DNA of 64,000 nt from Teredinibacter sp. KSP-S5-2 (lineage in GTDB: Bacteria > Pseudomonadota > Gammaproteobacteria > Pseudomonadales > Cellvibrionaceae), in contig NZ_CP120416.1 in assembly GCF_032773895.1 (NCBI RefSeq), positions 742,001-806,000 on the forward strand, given 5' to 3'. Position 1 is the stretch's first letter, and every line of letters starts with the position of its first letter. The notes beneath the pieces are model-generated. The model saw nothing but the letters and a program-made list of their open reading frames with translations. It searched no databases and was not told the origin of the DNA. The position numbers were made by a program, and so were the translations under genes. This document shows, one piece after another, positions 52,889-62,462 of this stretch.

Positions 52889-52981
52889 ATGCTTACCAAG
52901 ATTAAAGAACGCACAACTGCAATTAATAGTATCCATCGCATGTGTCAGAAACATAACAGCGCTGTCTTATTGGTCGAGTAG
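52889..52981 (+). CDS. Possible 30-residue leader peptide before bactofilin
   Basis: ATG 52889 follows GAGGAG by twelve bases, and the frame ends at TAG 52979-52981, eight bases before the bactofilin ATG. The peptide is basic near the middle (RTTAINSIHRMCQKH). It could couple translation to the bactofilin gene, which lacks a strong ribosome site of its own. There is no evidence that it is translated beyond this layout. Confidence 0.35.
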   Translation: MLTKIKERTTAINSIHRMCQKHNSAVLLVE

Positions 52982-52989
52982 GTCCTGTC

Positions 52990-53637
52990 ATGAAGAGATT
53001 GTTTCAAAAGGACCGGAAAGGTCAAGACGATAAAGCTATAGACGAAGTTCGAGAAAAAGAAACTCTAGAAGAAGTTGAAGAAGAAAAAGATCAAGAAGAA
53101 TTAGGAGTTAACCCGATGCTTGGTAATAAAAGTGAACCACAAAAAGCCGCTCCAGAATCTCGCCCGGCTGAACCAAAAGTTGTATCTACACCTTCGCCAA
53201 CACCTATCACGCCTCAATCATCCAAAGCACAACCTGTTGCTGTTATCGGCCCGAAAATTCGCTTTAAAGGGGAATTGGTTGGTGAAGAAGACCTGTTAAT
53301 ACAAGGTCAGGTTGAAGGAACTATTGATTTAAAAGACAACAATTTAACCATTGGTGAGCAAGGTTCCATTAAAGCCAACGTACTGGCCAAAACTATCACG
53401 GTAGAAGGCAGTGTTGAAGGTGACTTGTTCGGTCAAGAGCGAATCTCCATTCTTTCATCAAGTAATGTAAAAGGTAACGTTGTCGCAGACAGAGTAACCC
53501 TGGAAGATGGTGCCAAGTTCCGTGGTTCTATTGATATGGATGTGGAATCTCGAAAATCAGATTTTCAAAAAGTAACAGATTCTTCCACTTCATCTTCATC
53601 GTCACCAGCAAAAAAATCTACGACCGAAACGGCGTAA
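52990..53637 (+). CDS. Bactofilin
   Basis: A 215-residue polymer-forming cytoskeletal protein. Residues 1-45 are very highly charged (Lys, Glu, Asp), 50-85 are Pro/Ser-rich and about 90-190 form the bactofilin beta-helix (GPKIRFKGELVGEEDLLIQG, VEGSVEGDLFGQERISIL, VKGNVVADRVTLEDGAKFRGS). The C-terminal tail is Ser-rich. Bactofilins build filaments that shape cell wall or stalks or localise enzymes. No M23 peptidase partner is next to it; its neighbour is a duplicated methyltransferase-like gene. Confidence 0.94.
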   Translation: MKRLFQKDRKGQDDKAIDEVREKETLEEVEEEKDQEELGVNPMLGNKSEPQKAAPESRPAEPKVVSTPSPTPITPQSSKAQPVAVIGPKIRFKGELVGEEDLLIQGQVEGTIDLKDNNLTIGEQGSIKANVLAKTITVEGSVEGDLFGQERISILSSSNVKGNVVADRVTLEDGAKFRGSIDMDVESRKSDFQKVTDSSTSSSSSPAKKSTTETA

Positions 53638-53642
53638 TTGTG

Positions 53643-53677
53643 AAAAGTGCCTGGGGTGGTTAACTCAGGCACTTTTT
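53643..53677 (+). terminator. Hairpin after bactofilin
   Basis: AAAAGTGCCTG and CAGGCACTTTT make an 11-bp stem, then T. It ends only about five bases before the next candidate start, so it may limit rather than stop read-through. Confidence 0.7.
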
Positions 53678-53681
53678 GTAT

Positions 53682-54968
53682 ATGTTCCTGCATAAATCTC
53701 CTGGCCTTGCTGCCATATATAATGAAATAAAATCCTCGCAACGAAATCGAGTACTTGATCTCGGGCCGATGGTGGCTGCGAACTTTTCTTTTTTCTCTCA
53801 ACTGAGTTGTAAAATTCACTTCGAAAATCTGGATGAGTTTATTCAGGAATACGGCAAACTTTCCACGCAAAATTTAATCTATCGCCTTGAGCGTTATTTG
53901 CTTGCTCATAAAGAGGGCGAGAAGTTTGACGTAATATTAAGTTGGGATATTTTTAATTATCTCGAACTGGAGGCTGTGCAGGCGTTGTTGGAAAAACTAA
54001 AACAGCATTGCAAGCCCGATACACTGTTGCATATGTTTAAGTATGTCAGTGACGATATTCCTGTGCTGCCAAGAAAATTTGCTATCAAGGACACGCAACA
54101 CGTTGCAATTGATACGGTCGATATGCGGAAACGGCATGTCCCCCAGCACAATACCTCTCAACTGTTAAAAAAAATCCCCGAGTATTATTTACAAAGTACT
54201 GTGGTTGGAATGGATGGCATGCACTCTGCTATTTCTGAGTATGTTTTACGTTTCCAGCCTAACTTGGCGTTGCGAAAAAAACATGCGACACGAACCGAAG
54301 TGCTTCAAACAACCAGCTCCATTCTGACTAAAGGTTTACTGCGTCATCAATCGCCAGCTCTTGAATCTGTGGTGTCCTATCTGCGTCACCGAAAAGGCAC
54401 TCGCGTTTTGGATCTGGGTTTGAAAAACAGTAAAAACGCAAATTTCTGGCAACAATATGCCGATGAGGTGTATACCGAAGACTTGATATCGTCGCTTCGC
54501 TGGTGGCGCTCTACACAATCGCTAAAGCCGGGTGATAATGGGTATTTACCTATTAGCCCTCAGCTCTTGAGTTATTCATCTGAAACTAAATTCGACGTAA
54601 TTTTGGGTTGGGACATTTTTAATTATTGCTCTCAGCAGCAGTTGCGTGCTTTGGGTGAGCGTTTGAGCCCCTACTGTACACCGGAAACAAAATTGTTGTG
54701 TTTTATGTATCCCGAAACCGCAATGCCCGCAAAACCGGGTAATTTTCTGCTTCGGTCGCCTACTGAGCTGGTTTATTCCAAACCCGAAAAATTAGTGAAA
54801 GTGAAAAATGCGGCGACTTCGGCTTCGTTAATGAAGCTGATGGCTGGCTTTGGTATAAGGAACACATTTATTTTAAGGCCTGGGATGCAAAAGGGGATAA
54901 CCGAGTTGTTGTTTGAATATCGGGGAAACCTGGCTGCCAGAGTGGCAGCGCAGGAAAAGGCTTCATAG
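53682..54968 (+). CDS. Protein with two tandem degenerate methyltransferase-like domains
   Basis: 428 residues from ATG 53682; there is no clear ribosome site, and a TTG at 53676 is the other option. Residues about 20-200 and 235-425 are an internal duplication. Each half has RVLDLG, then a strand-like stretch with FDVILSWDIFNY or FDVILGWDIFNY, and LL.KL.QHC.PDT or L.ERL.PYC.PET. This is the Rossmann-type SAM-binding layout, but both copies lack the GxGxG loop (DLGPMVAAN, DLGLKNSKN), so catalysis is doubtful. Its place next to bactofilin suggests a shared locus. I recognise no named family. Confidence 0.7.
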   Translation: MFLHKSPGLAAIYNEIKSSQRNRVLDLGPMVAANFSFFSQLSCKIHFENLDEFIQEYGKLSTQNLIYRLERYLLAHKEGEKFDVILSWDIFNYLELEAVQALLEKLKQHCKPDTLLHMFKYVSDDIPVLPRKFAIKDTQHVAIDTVDMRKRHVPQHNTSQLLKKIPEYYLQSTVVGMDGMHSAISEYVLRFQPNLALRKKHATRTEVLQTTSSILTKGLLRHQSPALESVVSYLRHRKGTRVLDLGLKNSKNANFWQQYADEVYTEDLISSLRWWRSTQSLKPGDNGYLPISPQLLSYSSETKFDVILGWDIFNYCSQQQLRALGERLSPYCTPETKLLCFMYPETAMPAKPGNFLLRSPTELVYSKPEKLVKVKNAATSASLMKLMAGFGIRNTFILRPGMQKGITELLFEYRGNLAARVAAQEKAS

Positions 54969-54975
54969 CATTTAT

Positions 54976-56904
54976 TTAAAGATTTTTCTCGTACGTGTAG
55001 ATTGTACTCATTAAATAAATACCCACCGCTTGTCCCCAAATGGTGGTTTCCATTGTGGTGTAATCGCCATTGTTATCAACAAAAACTTCGTCTTCTGTGT
55101 TGTAGGGGTTGTTGGCAATATCTTCCTCAATAACTTTTCGATTCGTCGCGCCGCCGAGATTTCCATCGTGAGCTTTTTTTCCAATCGGTCCTTCAGAAAT
55201 TGCCCCTGTTGGGAATATGTGTGGTTGTAACGAATATATCTGGCTGTAGGTTTGCGTTACAGCCTGTGGAATTTTTTGGCTGGATAGAAAACTGATTCCC
55301 CAGTTATTTCGGCCAAACATATAATCCACCACGTTGTAGGCAAGGTCCATATACTCGGGGTTACCTTTTGCGCCCAGTACTGCCGCTGCAGCAGCAACAT
55401 GTAATTCATTATATAAACCGCCCCATACCGATTTCATTGGACGTCCCCAGATATTGCCATCGTCCCAATGGTCGTTTGGTTTTTGCGAAAGTGAAAAGCG
55501 TTTGAATAAATCCAACCCGCTCAGCACTCGCTGTTTGGCGGTGTTATCGTACTGGCTTAGAGCCAAGTTGGCGGGCAGGTGATAGGACTCCCAGCTTACA
55601 TAAGTGACATCGCCAGCTTGTTGAGCAAGCTGTTGTGCGGCCTTGAGATATTTTTTCTCTTTGGTTGCTTTATATAATTCCGCTGCACCTAACGCCAGGT
55701 TGTCGGCAATACTCACATCGTTGTAAAACCAGGGTTGATCATATGGGTAGTAATTTAATACATCGTCTTGATTGGCTCGTTGCCAGATTTTTTTCGCGAA
55801 CGCTAGATAATTGTCTGCCAGCTTTTCGTCGTAGGGTCGGTAAACAACAGATGCTTTTGATAAAGCCGCTGCCACCAGCCCCATATGCTGTGGAACGAGT
55901 GCAGAGAATGCTGGACGTCGCAGCCCGGAGAGCTTGTCGGTTTCGGGTAGTCGGTGGCCTGCGTTGTGGTCTTCTTGCGACCCCACCTGCATTATAAAAT
56001 TGTCATCCGTTGGTAGAGTTTTTAATAAATAATCCAGGCCGTGTTTGGCTTCATCGAGCAGGTCATTGTATTTTGATTTTGACAAGTGTCTTTTCTTTAG
56101 GAAAAGCTCTGGTGCGGTTTGGTACGCCTCTAATAAATAATAAGCCGTGGCAGCATTGGTTAAGGTGAATTTAATATAATCTCCGGCATCATACCATCCG
56201 CCAAGCATGTCAATATTTTTACCTGTGGATTTCCAAATGTATTTTCCATCAACGGTATACAGCCCGAGTTTTTCATCTACACCACCTCGGTAGGATTTCG
56301 GAACATCAGTTTCTTTATTGGCTTCTCTAACAATGAGCGTGTTTTTATCTTGCAAATGCGTTGCTGGGTGATACAGCGTATCGGCTGTGCCGCTACGCGT
56401 TGATTTTAAATGCGTGAGCATTTCACTTATTCGGGTGCTGGGTTGGATGCTGGAGTAGGCAACCTCAAATAAGAATGAAGGATTGTGTTTTTCGGTATCG
56501 ATAATCAGCGTGTATTTCCCTTCACTTATTATTTGGCTGACATCGAGTGTGTAGTTATGGTCGAAAGGTGCATACAGGCTTTTACCACTAATGGATTTGC
56601 CGATGACGCCTTTCAGTATTTTTTCTTTTGTATGCTCGTTGATGACGTAATACTTTTGCCCCTCTAGTTCTTTGTGGGACATGACGATCAGATGTTTCTT
56701 GCGTTTGGGATGGTAGGCCAATGGGTTGCCACGAATAACAATGTCTGGAAGCTGTTTCGCTGTTTCTGCGTCGTAGTACGTACGACTGGGGAAGTCTGTT
56801 TGGGGCAATGTGGGTGTGGCGAGTGTTGCGGGAACTGTATGGCCGTATTGGCAGGTGACCATTAAGGCTGTAACAGAAAATAGTGTTTTTAGTTTCATTG
56901 GCAT
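54976..56904 (-). CDS. Glycoside hydrolase family 9 endoglucanase
   Basis: A 642-residue secreted enzyme: signal peptide (residues 4-22), an N-terminal Ig-like CelD_N domain (about 45-150), then the GH9 alpha-barrel. GGWYDAGDYIKFT at 235-247 holds the catalytic-base Asp, and NNGDYTTMETTIWGQ near 611-625 holds the acid Glu. No carbohydrate-binding module or polyserine linker is present, unlike the other secreted proteins here. Target is probably cellulose or another beta-glucan; family members also include exo-beta-glucosaminidases, so the exact activity is open. Confidence 0.92.
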   Translation of the reverse strand: MPMKLKTLFSVTALMVTCQYGHTVPATLATPTLPQTDFPSRTYYDAETAKQLPDIVIRGNPLAYHPKRKKHLIVMSHKELEGQKYYVINEHTKEKILKGVIGKSISGKSLYAPFDHNYTLDVSQIISEGKYTLIIDTEKHNPSFLFEVAYSSIQPSTRISEMLTHLKSTRSGTADTLYHPATHLQDKNTLIVREANKETDVPKSYRGGVDEKLGLYTVDGKYIWKSTGKNIDMLGGWYDAGDYIKFTLTNAATAYYLLEAYQTAPELFLKKRHLSKSKYNDLLDEAKHGLDYLLKTLPTDDNFIMQVGSQEDHNAGHRLPETDKLSGLRRPAFSALVPQHMGLVAAALSKASVVYRPYDEKLADNYLAFAKKIWQRANQDDVLNYYPYDQPWFYNDVSIADNLALGAAELYKATKEKKYLKAAQQLAQQAGDVTYVSWESYHLPANLALSQYDNTAKQRVLSGLDLFKRFSLSQKPNDHWDDGNIWGRPMKSVWGGLYNELHVAAAAAVLGAKGNPEYMDLAYNVVDYMFGRNNWGISFLSSQKIPQAVTQTYSQIYSLQPHIFPTGAISEGPIGKKAHDGNLGGATNRKVIEEDIANNPYNTEDEVFVDNNGDYTTMETTIWGQAVGIYLMSTIYTYEKNL

Positions 56905-57084
56905 GACCGACTATTCAAAGAGTAATACGGAACACCGCTTTTTTGCATATATCGCCATCGGATTTTATTGATGTGGGCGTGCCGGCGGTTGTTTGCAGTA
57001 AGTATAGAAAGGAATACGTGAGGGTTGGGGGTAAGTGTTGATGGGCAGATGGCTGTATAGCGTTACGGATGGGCAGTCAAAAAT

Positions 57085-57132
57085 ACTTAATTCAGGGATG
57101 AATTGAGTAAGCTACAGGGAGGTATTTATGCG
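57085..57132. repeat. Folded intergenic repeat, copy C
   Basis: ACTTAATTC (57085-57093) pairs with GAATTGAGT (57100-57108) around AGGGAT, with one G-T pair. The block AAGCTACAGGGAGGTATTTA follows. Compared with the other copies, the outer stem is weak. It lies downstream of argS. Confidence 0.8.
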
Positions 57133-57194
57133 TTTTTTACGGGCAACCATTAACTCTGTCTTGAGAGAAACTAAAGTGAGAAACCGAGGGGGGG

Positions 57195-57228
57195 GGGAAT
57201 CCAGTAATGACTCAATAACTGGATTCCC
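57195..57228 (-). terminator. Hairpin after argS
   Basis: GGGAATCCAGT and ACTGGATTCCC form a perfect 11-bp stem with a 12-base loop, 40 bases after the argS stop. On the minus strand the tail is C-rich rather than U-rich. Confidence 0.5.
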
Positions 57229-57267
57229 TGGTGTTCTGAGTTTTTGATTCAAGCTTGCGAAGCGGTA

Positions 57268-59004
57268 TTACATTTTTTCCATTACTTCGATGCCAAGCAA
57301 ATCCAGGCCGGTTTCCAATGTGGTGGCAACCGCTTTGCTGATCATAAGTCGACTGTTTTTCACGTCTTCCTCAGTGCCTTCTTTCAGTATCGGGCAGGCC
57401 TCATAAAAACTCATAAACAAACTGGCCAAGTCGTACAAGTAATTACATAGCACATGAGGGTACGCATCATTGGCAACCTGTTCCACCACTTCAGAAAACT
57501 GAAGGGTTTTTAATGCCAGTGCTTTTTCTTGCGGCGCTTCAATTTTAATTTCTGCATTGAAGTCGGCCATATCGATTTCGGCCTTGCGGAACACACTGCG
57601 AACTCGTGTGTAGGCGTACTGCATGTATGGGCCGGTATTACCTTCAAAGCTGAGCATTGAATCCCAATTAAATATGTAATCGTTGGTACGGGTTTTAGAT
57701 AAGTCTGCGTACTTTACCGCACCAATCCCAACTTTCTGCGCAATATTCAGGCTCTCTTCTTCCGTCAGGTCCTGGTTTTCTTTCACTATGGCGTGAGCGC
57801 GTTCAATTGCTTCATCTAATAGTGCGGCAAGCTTAACTGTGCCGCCATCACGGGTTTTAAATGGCTTGCCATCTTTACCCATCATGGTGCCGAATGCGTG
57901 GTGCTCCAGGCTGGTCCATTCGTCGACAAGCTTGGCTTTGTGTGCAAGGGTGAACACCTGCTGCATATGCAAGGACTGACGGGCATCGATAAAGTACAAC
58001 ACCCGGTCTGCGTCTAACTCTTCTGCGCGGTATTTCAATGCGGCAAGGTCGGTTGTTGCATATAGGTAACCGCCGTCTTTTTTCTGCACAATAACCGGGC
58101 TGGGTGTGCCGTTTTTGTCTGCCAGTTCCTGCAGAAATACCACTGTTGCGCCATCGTCTTCAACGGCCAGTCCTTCCTCTTTGAGGTAGTCGACTATCGG
58201 TTTGAGCTGGTCGTTGTATGCGCTCTCGCCGCGAACATCCTGCGGGGTCAATGTGACATTCAGCTTTTTGTATATCTCTTCGCTGTGGTGCAAGGAAACT
58301 GACTTGAATTGCTCCCAAAGCTTAAGCACTTTCGGGTCACCGGATTGCAGCTTCACAACATACTCCCGCGCTGTGTTAGCAAACTCGGGGTCGTCATCAA
58401 AGCGTTTTTTTGCTTGTTGATAAAAGCCTTCCAGATCCTGTAAGGCAAATTCTGCAGCGTCACCGCTTTGCATTTGCTCTTCCAACTCGGTAATCAGCAT
58501 GCCGAACTGGGTTCCCCAGTCGCCAACGTGGTTTTGGCGTACAACATTGTGGCCCAAGAATTCGAGTACGCGGGCGATGGCATCGCCGATAATGGTGGAG
58601 CGCAGGTGGCCGACGTGCATCTCTTTCGCCAGGTTGGGGGAAGAGTAGTCAATCACCACATTGTGAGGTTCTTCCTCGGTGGCGGTGGACTTTTGGATCT
58701 CGGCGGAAATTTCCTGTAGCTGTTGGGCCAACCAGTCATTGCTCAGGTGGATATTGATAAACCCTGGGCCAGCGATCTCGACTGTTTCTGCGATCTGCCC
58801 GAGTTCCAGGCTGCCTACGATGGATTGAGCGATATCCCGTGGATTGCTTTTCAATGCCTTGGCCGCGGCCATAGCGCCATTGGCCTGGTAATCACCAAAA
58901 CCTTCTTTTTTACTGATGGAAACATTAGGGCTATAGTCTGCGGGTATGCCCACATCGGACATAGCATTGCGGACTCGGTCATTCAGAAAAGCTCGTATAT
59001 TCAT
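57268..59004 (-). CDS. argS: Arginyl-tRNA synthetase
   Basis: 578 residues from ATG 59004, which has GGAG eight bases upstream; the open frame extends 60 codons further into non-homologous sequence. It has the ArgRS N-terminal additional domain (about 1-100), then the HIGH-like [31 protein letters not shown] stands in the KMSKS position, and a helical anticodon domain ([20 protein letters not shown] onwards) completes the protein. The length matches E. coli. It is divergent from the enoyl-CoA hydratase gene. Confidence 0.97.
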   Translation of the reverse strand: MNIRAFLNDRVRNAMSDVGIPADYSPNVSISKKEGFGDYQANGAMAAAKALKSNPRDIAQSIVGSLELGQIAETVEIAGPGFINIHLSNDWLAQQLQEISAEIQKSTATEEEPHNVVIDYSSPNLAKEMHVGHLRSTIIGDAIARVLEFLGHNVVRQNHVGDWGTQFGMLITELEEQMQSGDAAEFALQDLEGFYQQAKKRFDDDPEFANTAREYVVKLQSGDPKVLKLWEQFKSVSLHHSEEIYKKLNVTLTPQDVRGESAYNDQLKPIVDYLKEEGLAVEDDGATVVFLQELADKNGTPSPVIVQKKDGGYLYATTDLAALKYRAEELDADRVLYFIDARQSLHMQQVFTLAHKAKLVDEWTSLEHHAFGTMMGKDGKPFKTRDGGTVKLAALLDEAIERAHAIVKENQDLTEEESLNIAQKVGIGAVKYADLSKTRTNDYIFNWDSMLSFEGNTGPYMQYAYTRVRSVFRKAEIDMADFNAEIKIEAPQEKALALKTLQFSEVVEQVANDAYPHVLCNYLYDLASLFMSFYEACPILKEGTEEDVKNSRLMISKAVATTLETGLDLLGIEVMEKM

Positions 59005-59167
59005 AGGGTCACTCCAACGAAGCCGCGATTTTAGCGGCCTTGCTGTCAGATGCAAGTCATGGCGGGTAGTTTGAAAGAAAATGTCGCGTTTTTTGCTGTA
59101 GCGCAGTAAACATGTCGGTCGCATAGCGACGAACCAGGAAAATATACCGATAGATGGAGGAATAATA

Positions 59168-59908
59168 ATGACAGAGTTAGTCACAACTCGATTCGAGGGA
59201 GAGGTATTGGTGGTAGGGATTAATCGCCCAGAGCGGAAAAATGCGCTGACGCTGCCTATGTATCAGGCTCTGGCGGAAGCGCTTTCCCAGTCGGATCTCA
59301 GCAAAAAGGCCGGGGCGGTGGTACTGCATGGAGGGAAAGACTGTTTTTCTGCCGGCTTTGATTTGGCGGAGTTAGGCGCGTTGACGGAGGTGTCGAACGA
59401 GAATCATCCTGTCATTCAGTTTATGAATGCTATGCGCCATTGCCCTTTGCCGATACTGGCGGCGGTAAGTGGTAAAGCTGTGGGGATTGGCGCAACCTTG
59501 CTGCTGCATTGTGACTTGGTGTATGCCAGCAAAACCGCATCACTGCGTTTTCCGTTTGTTGATTTGGGGTTGGTGCCGGAGTTTGCCGCCAGTTATCTTT
59601 TGCCCCGTTTATGTGGTTATGGCTTTGCTGCTGAATCCCTGCTTATGGCGGAAGAAATTCCAGCCGAACTGGCATATGCCAAGGGGATCATTCATTATTT
59701 GGTGAATGACCCGCTTTTTGTGGCGCTTAATCAGGCGCAAAAACTCAGTAAAAAACCGAGGTCTGCGTTGATTTCCACCAAGCGTTTATTGCGTGAGGCG
59801 AACGAGCAGGTCGTGAGCCAAACAATAAAAAGAGAAAATGAAGCCTTCTCAGCGGCCTTGTCCAGTGAGGCTTTTGGGCAGGCAGTTAAGGCATTTTTTC
59901 AATCGTGA
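59168..59908 (+). CDS. Enoyl-CoA hydratase/isomerase family protein
   Basis: A 246-residue crotonase-fold protein with a strong GGAGGAA site. [10 protein letters not shown] and [15 protein letters not shown] form the oxyanion hole, and a single catalytic Glu candidate sits in LGLVPEFAA. Proteins with only this second Glu are often enoyl-CoA isomerases rather than hydratases, but this needs a test. It lies 15 bases upstream of an SDR gene related to 2,4-dienoyl-CoA reductases, so unsaturated fatty acid oxidation is a plausible joint role. Confidence 0.88.
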   Translation: MTELVTTRFEGEVLVVGINRPERKNALTLPMYQALAEALSQSDLSKKAGAVVLHGGKDCFSAGFDLAELGALTEVSNENHPVIQFMNAMRHCPLPILAAVSGKAVGIGATLLLHCDLVYASKTASLRFPFVDLGLVPEFAASYLLPRLCGYGFAAESLLMAEEIPAELAYAKGIIHYLVNDPLFVALNQAQKLSKKPRSALISTKRLLREANEQVVSQTIKRENEAFSAALSSEAFGQAVKAFFQS

Positions 59909-59923
59909 ATACGGGAGAAGGGC

Positions 59924-60730
59924 ATGGCCATTCGTTTTGATTACTCCGGAAAAACCGTGGTGGTGGTGGGTGGTACCAGCGGTATTAACCAGGGCATAGC
60001 GCGGGAGTTCGCCATAGTGGGGGCCAGGGTGGCCGTTGCCAGCCGTAATCTGGAGAAGGTTGAGCGCACGGTTGCCGAGTTGGAAGAGCTGGGGGCGGAA
60101 GCCATGGGGTTTATTGCGGACGTGCGTCAATTGGATGCCGTGGAAGAAGGGTTTCAGTCCGTTGCTGACCGTTGGGGCCGTTTTGATGTGCTGGTTTCCG
60201 GTGCTGCGGGTAACTTCCCTGCAATGGCCAACGATATGTCCAGCAATGCCTTCAGGTCAGTGATTGAAATTGATTTGCTCGGCACATTTCATGTTTTAAA
60301 GGCGGCCTTTCCGCATTTAAAACCGGGTGCCAGTGTAATTAATATTTCTGCCCCTCAGGCCTCGGTGCCTATGGTGGCCCAGAGTCATGTATGTGCGGCC
60401 AAAGCAGGGGTGGATATGGTCACGCGCAGCCTGGCTCTGGAATGGGCCGAATCTGGTGTTCGAGTAAATAGTGTGGTGCCTGGGCCTATCGAAGAAACCG
60501 AAGGGGTGGATCGACTGGCACCGACAGAGAAGATGCGCTGGCAGCTTGAGCAAAGCATTCCAGCAGGGCGGTTGGGGAAAAAGCGGGATGTAGCCAACCT
60601 GTGCCTGTTTCTGGGAGCAGAGGAGTCTGCTTTTATTAACGGCGCGGTTATTCCTGTAGATGGTGGTTTTTCGCTCGCCGGGGCGGCCATTACCGGTAGC
60701 TATTTGAAAAAAATGTTAAAAAACAGCTAA
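59924..60730 (+). CDS. Short-chain dehydrogenase/reductase, 2,4-dienoyl-CoA reductase-like
   Basis: A 268-residue SDR with a coenzyme loop GGTSGINQGIA and ASRNLEKVE (Arg suggesting NADPH). The normal YxxxK is replaced by HVCAAK, so the catalytic Tyr is not in the usual place. The same change is known in the dienoyl-CoA reductase branch, which uses a different Tyr or Asn. VNSVVPGPIEETEG follows, as in that branch. With the enoyl-CoA hydratase/isomerase it likely handles unsaturated acyl-CoA. Confidence 0.87.
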   Translation: MAIRFDYSGKTVVVVGGTSGINQGIAREFAIVGARVAVASRNLEKVERTVAELEELGAEAMGFIADVRQLDAVEEGFQSVADRWGRFDVLVSGAAGNFPAMANDMSSNAFRSVIEIDLLGTFHVLKAAFPHLKPGASVINISAPQASVPMVAQSHVCAAKAGVDMVTRSLALEWAESGVRVNSVVPGPIEETEGVDRLAPTEKMRWQLEQSIPAGRLGKKRDVANLCLFLGAEESAFINGAVIPVDGGFSLAGAAITGSYLKKMLKNS

Positions 60731-60809
60731 CTAGGCTGTTAAATAAAAGTATTTGTGTAGAATGGAGCGAAATTATTCGATCCAAATACCATCCATTTAG
60801 GAGTTATGT

Positions 60810-61676
60810 ATGTCAGCTATGGTTGAAGAGCTGATTCTTAAATTCAGTTGTGCCGATAAGCCTGGAATCGTTGCTTCCGTGGCCAGCCTGTTTTCCTTGC
60901 AAGGGTTTAATATTCGTGAATCTTCACAGTTTGAAGATGCCTCGACCCAGCGCTTTTTTATGCGCACGGTGCTGGAGTCTGTGGAAGGGCCGAAATCTCT
61001 GGATGACGTGAAGTCGGCGTTTCAATCTGTTGCTGATCGCTACCAAATGGAGTGGTCTCTCTGTAATGCGAAAGAAAAAGCCAAGGTGGTGATTGCGGTT
61101 TCCCAGTGGGGTCATTGTCTGGATAACTTGCTCAACGGTTGGAAGCGGGGGTATTTACCTGTGGATATTACTGCGGTGGTATCCAACCATGAGGCTATGC
61201 GCCCACTCTGCGAATGGTATGGAGTTCCGTATCACTATTTACCGGTTACGCCGGCGACTAAAGCGGATCAGGAAGCGCAAATTCTCTCCATTATTGATGA
61301 GACACAATCGGACTTTCTGGTGCTGGCCAGATATATGCAAATCCTGTCCAATGACTTGTGTGGGAAACTGGAAGGTCGTGCGATTAACATCCACCATTCC
61401 TTTTTACCCGGTTTTAAAGGGGCCAAGCCCTACCATCAAGCCTATGATCGCGGTGTAAAGCTGATTGGTGCCACAGCCCATTACGTGACTGCCGAGCTGG
61501 ATGAAGGCCCGATTATCGAGCAATCCGTTGAGCGGGTAAGCCATGCCAACACGCCGGAAGAGTTGGTGGAAATTGGCCGTGATATCGAGGCAGTCGTATT
61601 GCAACGTGCTGTCCGTTGGCATGCGGAAAGCCGCGTCCTATTAAACGGTCATAAGACTGTTGTGTTTAATCGATAA
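60810..61676 (+). CDS. purU: Formyltetrahydrofolate deformylase
   Basis: A 288-residue enzyme that hydrolyses 10-formyltetrahydrofolate to formate and tetrahydrofolate, balancing one-carbon pools. It has an N-terminal ACT domain (residues about 6-85: LKFSCADKPGIVASVASLF) and a C-terminal formyltransferase-like domain. The latter carries the Asn-His-Asp set in INIHHSFLPGFKGAKPY and HYVTAELDEGPII. GGAG precedes the ATG. The ACT domain probably senses a ligand such as glycine or methionine, as in E. coli. Confidence 0.96.
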   Translation: MSAMVEELILKFSCADKPGIVASVASLFSLQGFNIRESSQFEDASTQRFFMRTVLESVEGPKSLDDVKSAFQSVADRYQMEWSLCNAKEKAKVVIAVSQWGHCLDNLLNGWKRGYLPVDITAVVSNHEAMRPLCEWYGVPYHYLPVTPATKADQEAQILSIIDETQSDFLVLARYMQILSNDLCGKLEGRAINIHHSFLPGFKGAKPYHQAYDRGVKLIGATAHYVTAELDEGPIIEQSVERVSHANTPEELVEIGRDIEAVVLQRAVRWHAESRVLLNGHKTVVFNR

Positions 61677-61750
61677 GGATATTTCTAAATTACCGGATGT
61701 CTCAGATATCATAGATTTTTTATGCAAGAAGATTCTAAATCGAGGTATCT

Positions 61751-62341
61751 ATGGGACGGCCGGTAGAGTTTGAAAAGGAAGAGGTGTTACACAAGGCGTT
61801 GCTGACGTTCCGCCATAAAGGATTTACCAACACTTCAATTAAAGATTTAGAGTTAGCGACAGGCCTAAAGCCGGGCAGTATCTACGGTGCTTTTGGTAAC
61901 AAGCGTGAGTTTTTTATTGCCACCCTTCAAAGCTATTTCGAGCTAACAGCCCAGAACTTTGCAGAAGATATGGCTGCCGAGCCAACTCCTCTGGCTGGGT
62001 TGAAGCGTTTCTACGAGAGAATTCTGTCCAACGTTGTGTCGGAAACCCCTGAGCGTTGTTGTTATGTGGTGAAAACCGCATTGGAATTATCCGGTGAAGA
62101 ACCCGATATCCAGGCGATGATTCAGGAGTATTTCAAGGCGGTTGAGCACAATATTATCGCAGCTATCACTCAGGGGCAGGAAATTGGTGAGGTGACCCGA
62201 GCGCAGTCGGCAGAGGCGCTTGGTAAGCTTTTGCTGAATTCTTTGTATGGTATCAACGTTGAAAGCATGATTAATCCAAAGTTCTCTGACCTGGAGTTAA
62301 TGAAAGAAACGTTGTTTACGATGTTGGCAGTAAGGCACTAA
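61751..62341 (+). CDS. TetR/AcrR-family transcriptional regulator
   Basis: A 196-residue regulator. The N-terminal helix-turn-helix reads FRHKGFTNTSIKDLELATGLKPGSIYGAFGNKREFF, and the ligand-binding C-terminal part contains RCCYVVKTALELSGE. The GRPVEFE opening and the Cys pair are common in a subgroup that responds to electrophiles or fatty compounds, but no target can be assigned. It lies 74 bases after purU. No clear palindromic operator stands out in its own upstream region. Confidence 0.9.
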   Translation: MGRPVEFEKEEVLHKALLTFRHKGFTNTSIKDLELATGLKPGSIYGAFGNKREFFIATLQSYFELTAQNFAEDMAAEPTPLAGLKRFYERILSNVVSETPERCCYVVKTALELSGEEPDIQAMIQEYFKAVEHNIIAAITQGQEIGEVTRAQSAEALGKLLLNSLYGINVESMINPKFSDLELMKETLFTMLAVRH

Positions 62342-62462
62342 AGGCTGTGGTGCCAAACTATTTTTATTTTCTTCCTCCTATGGTCTGCCAGGACGAAAGT
62401 GTTTCCAGGCTGCTCTATTTAATTCAGATACTGAATACCTTCCAGGTAGGTAGCAAGTAAAT

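Larger units (their letters stand above)
56905..57267. other. Region between the GH9 gene and argS
   Basis: It holds folded repeat copy C (57085-57132), a run of ten G at 57188-57197 and the hairpin 57195-57228 after argS. No gene is seen. Confidence 0.55.

Noticed and set aside
59005-59184. 60-codon upstream extension of argS
   Set aside because: Non-homologous, overlaps the divergent promoter region and the start of the hydratase gene; ATG 59004 has a proper ribosome site.
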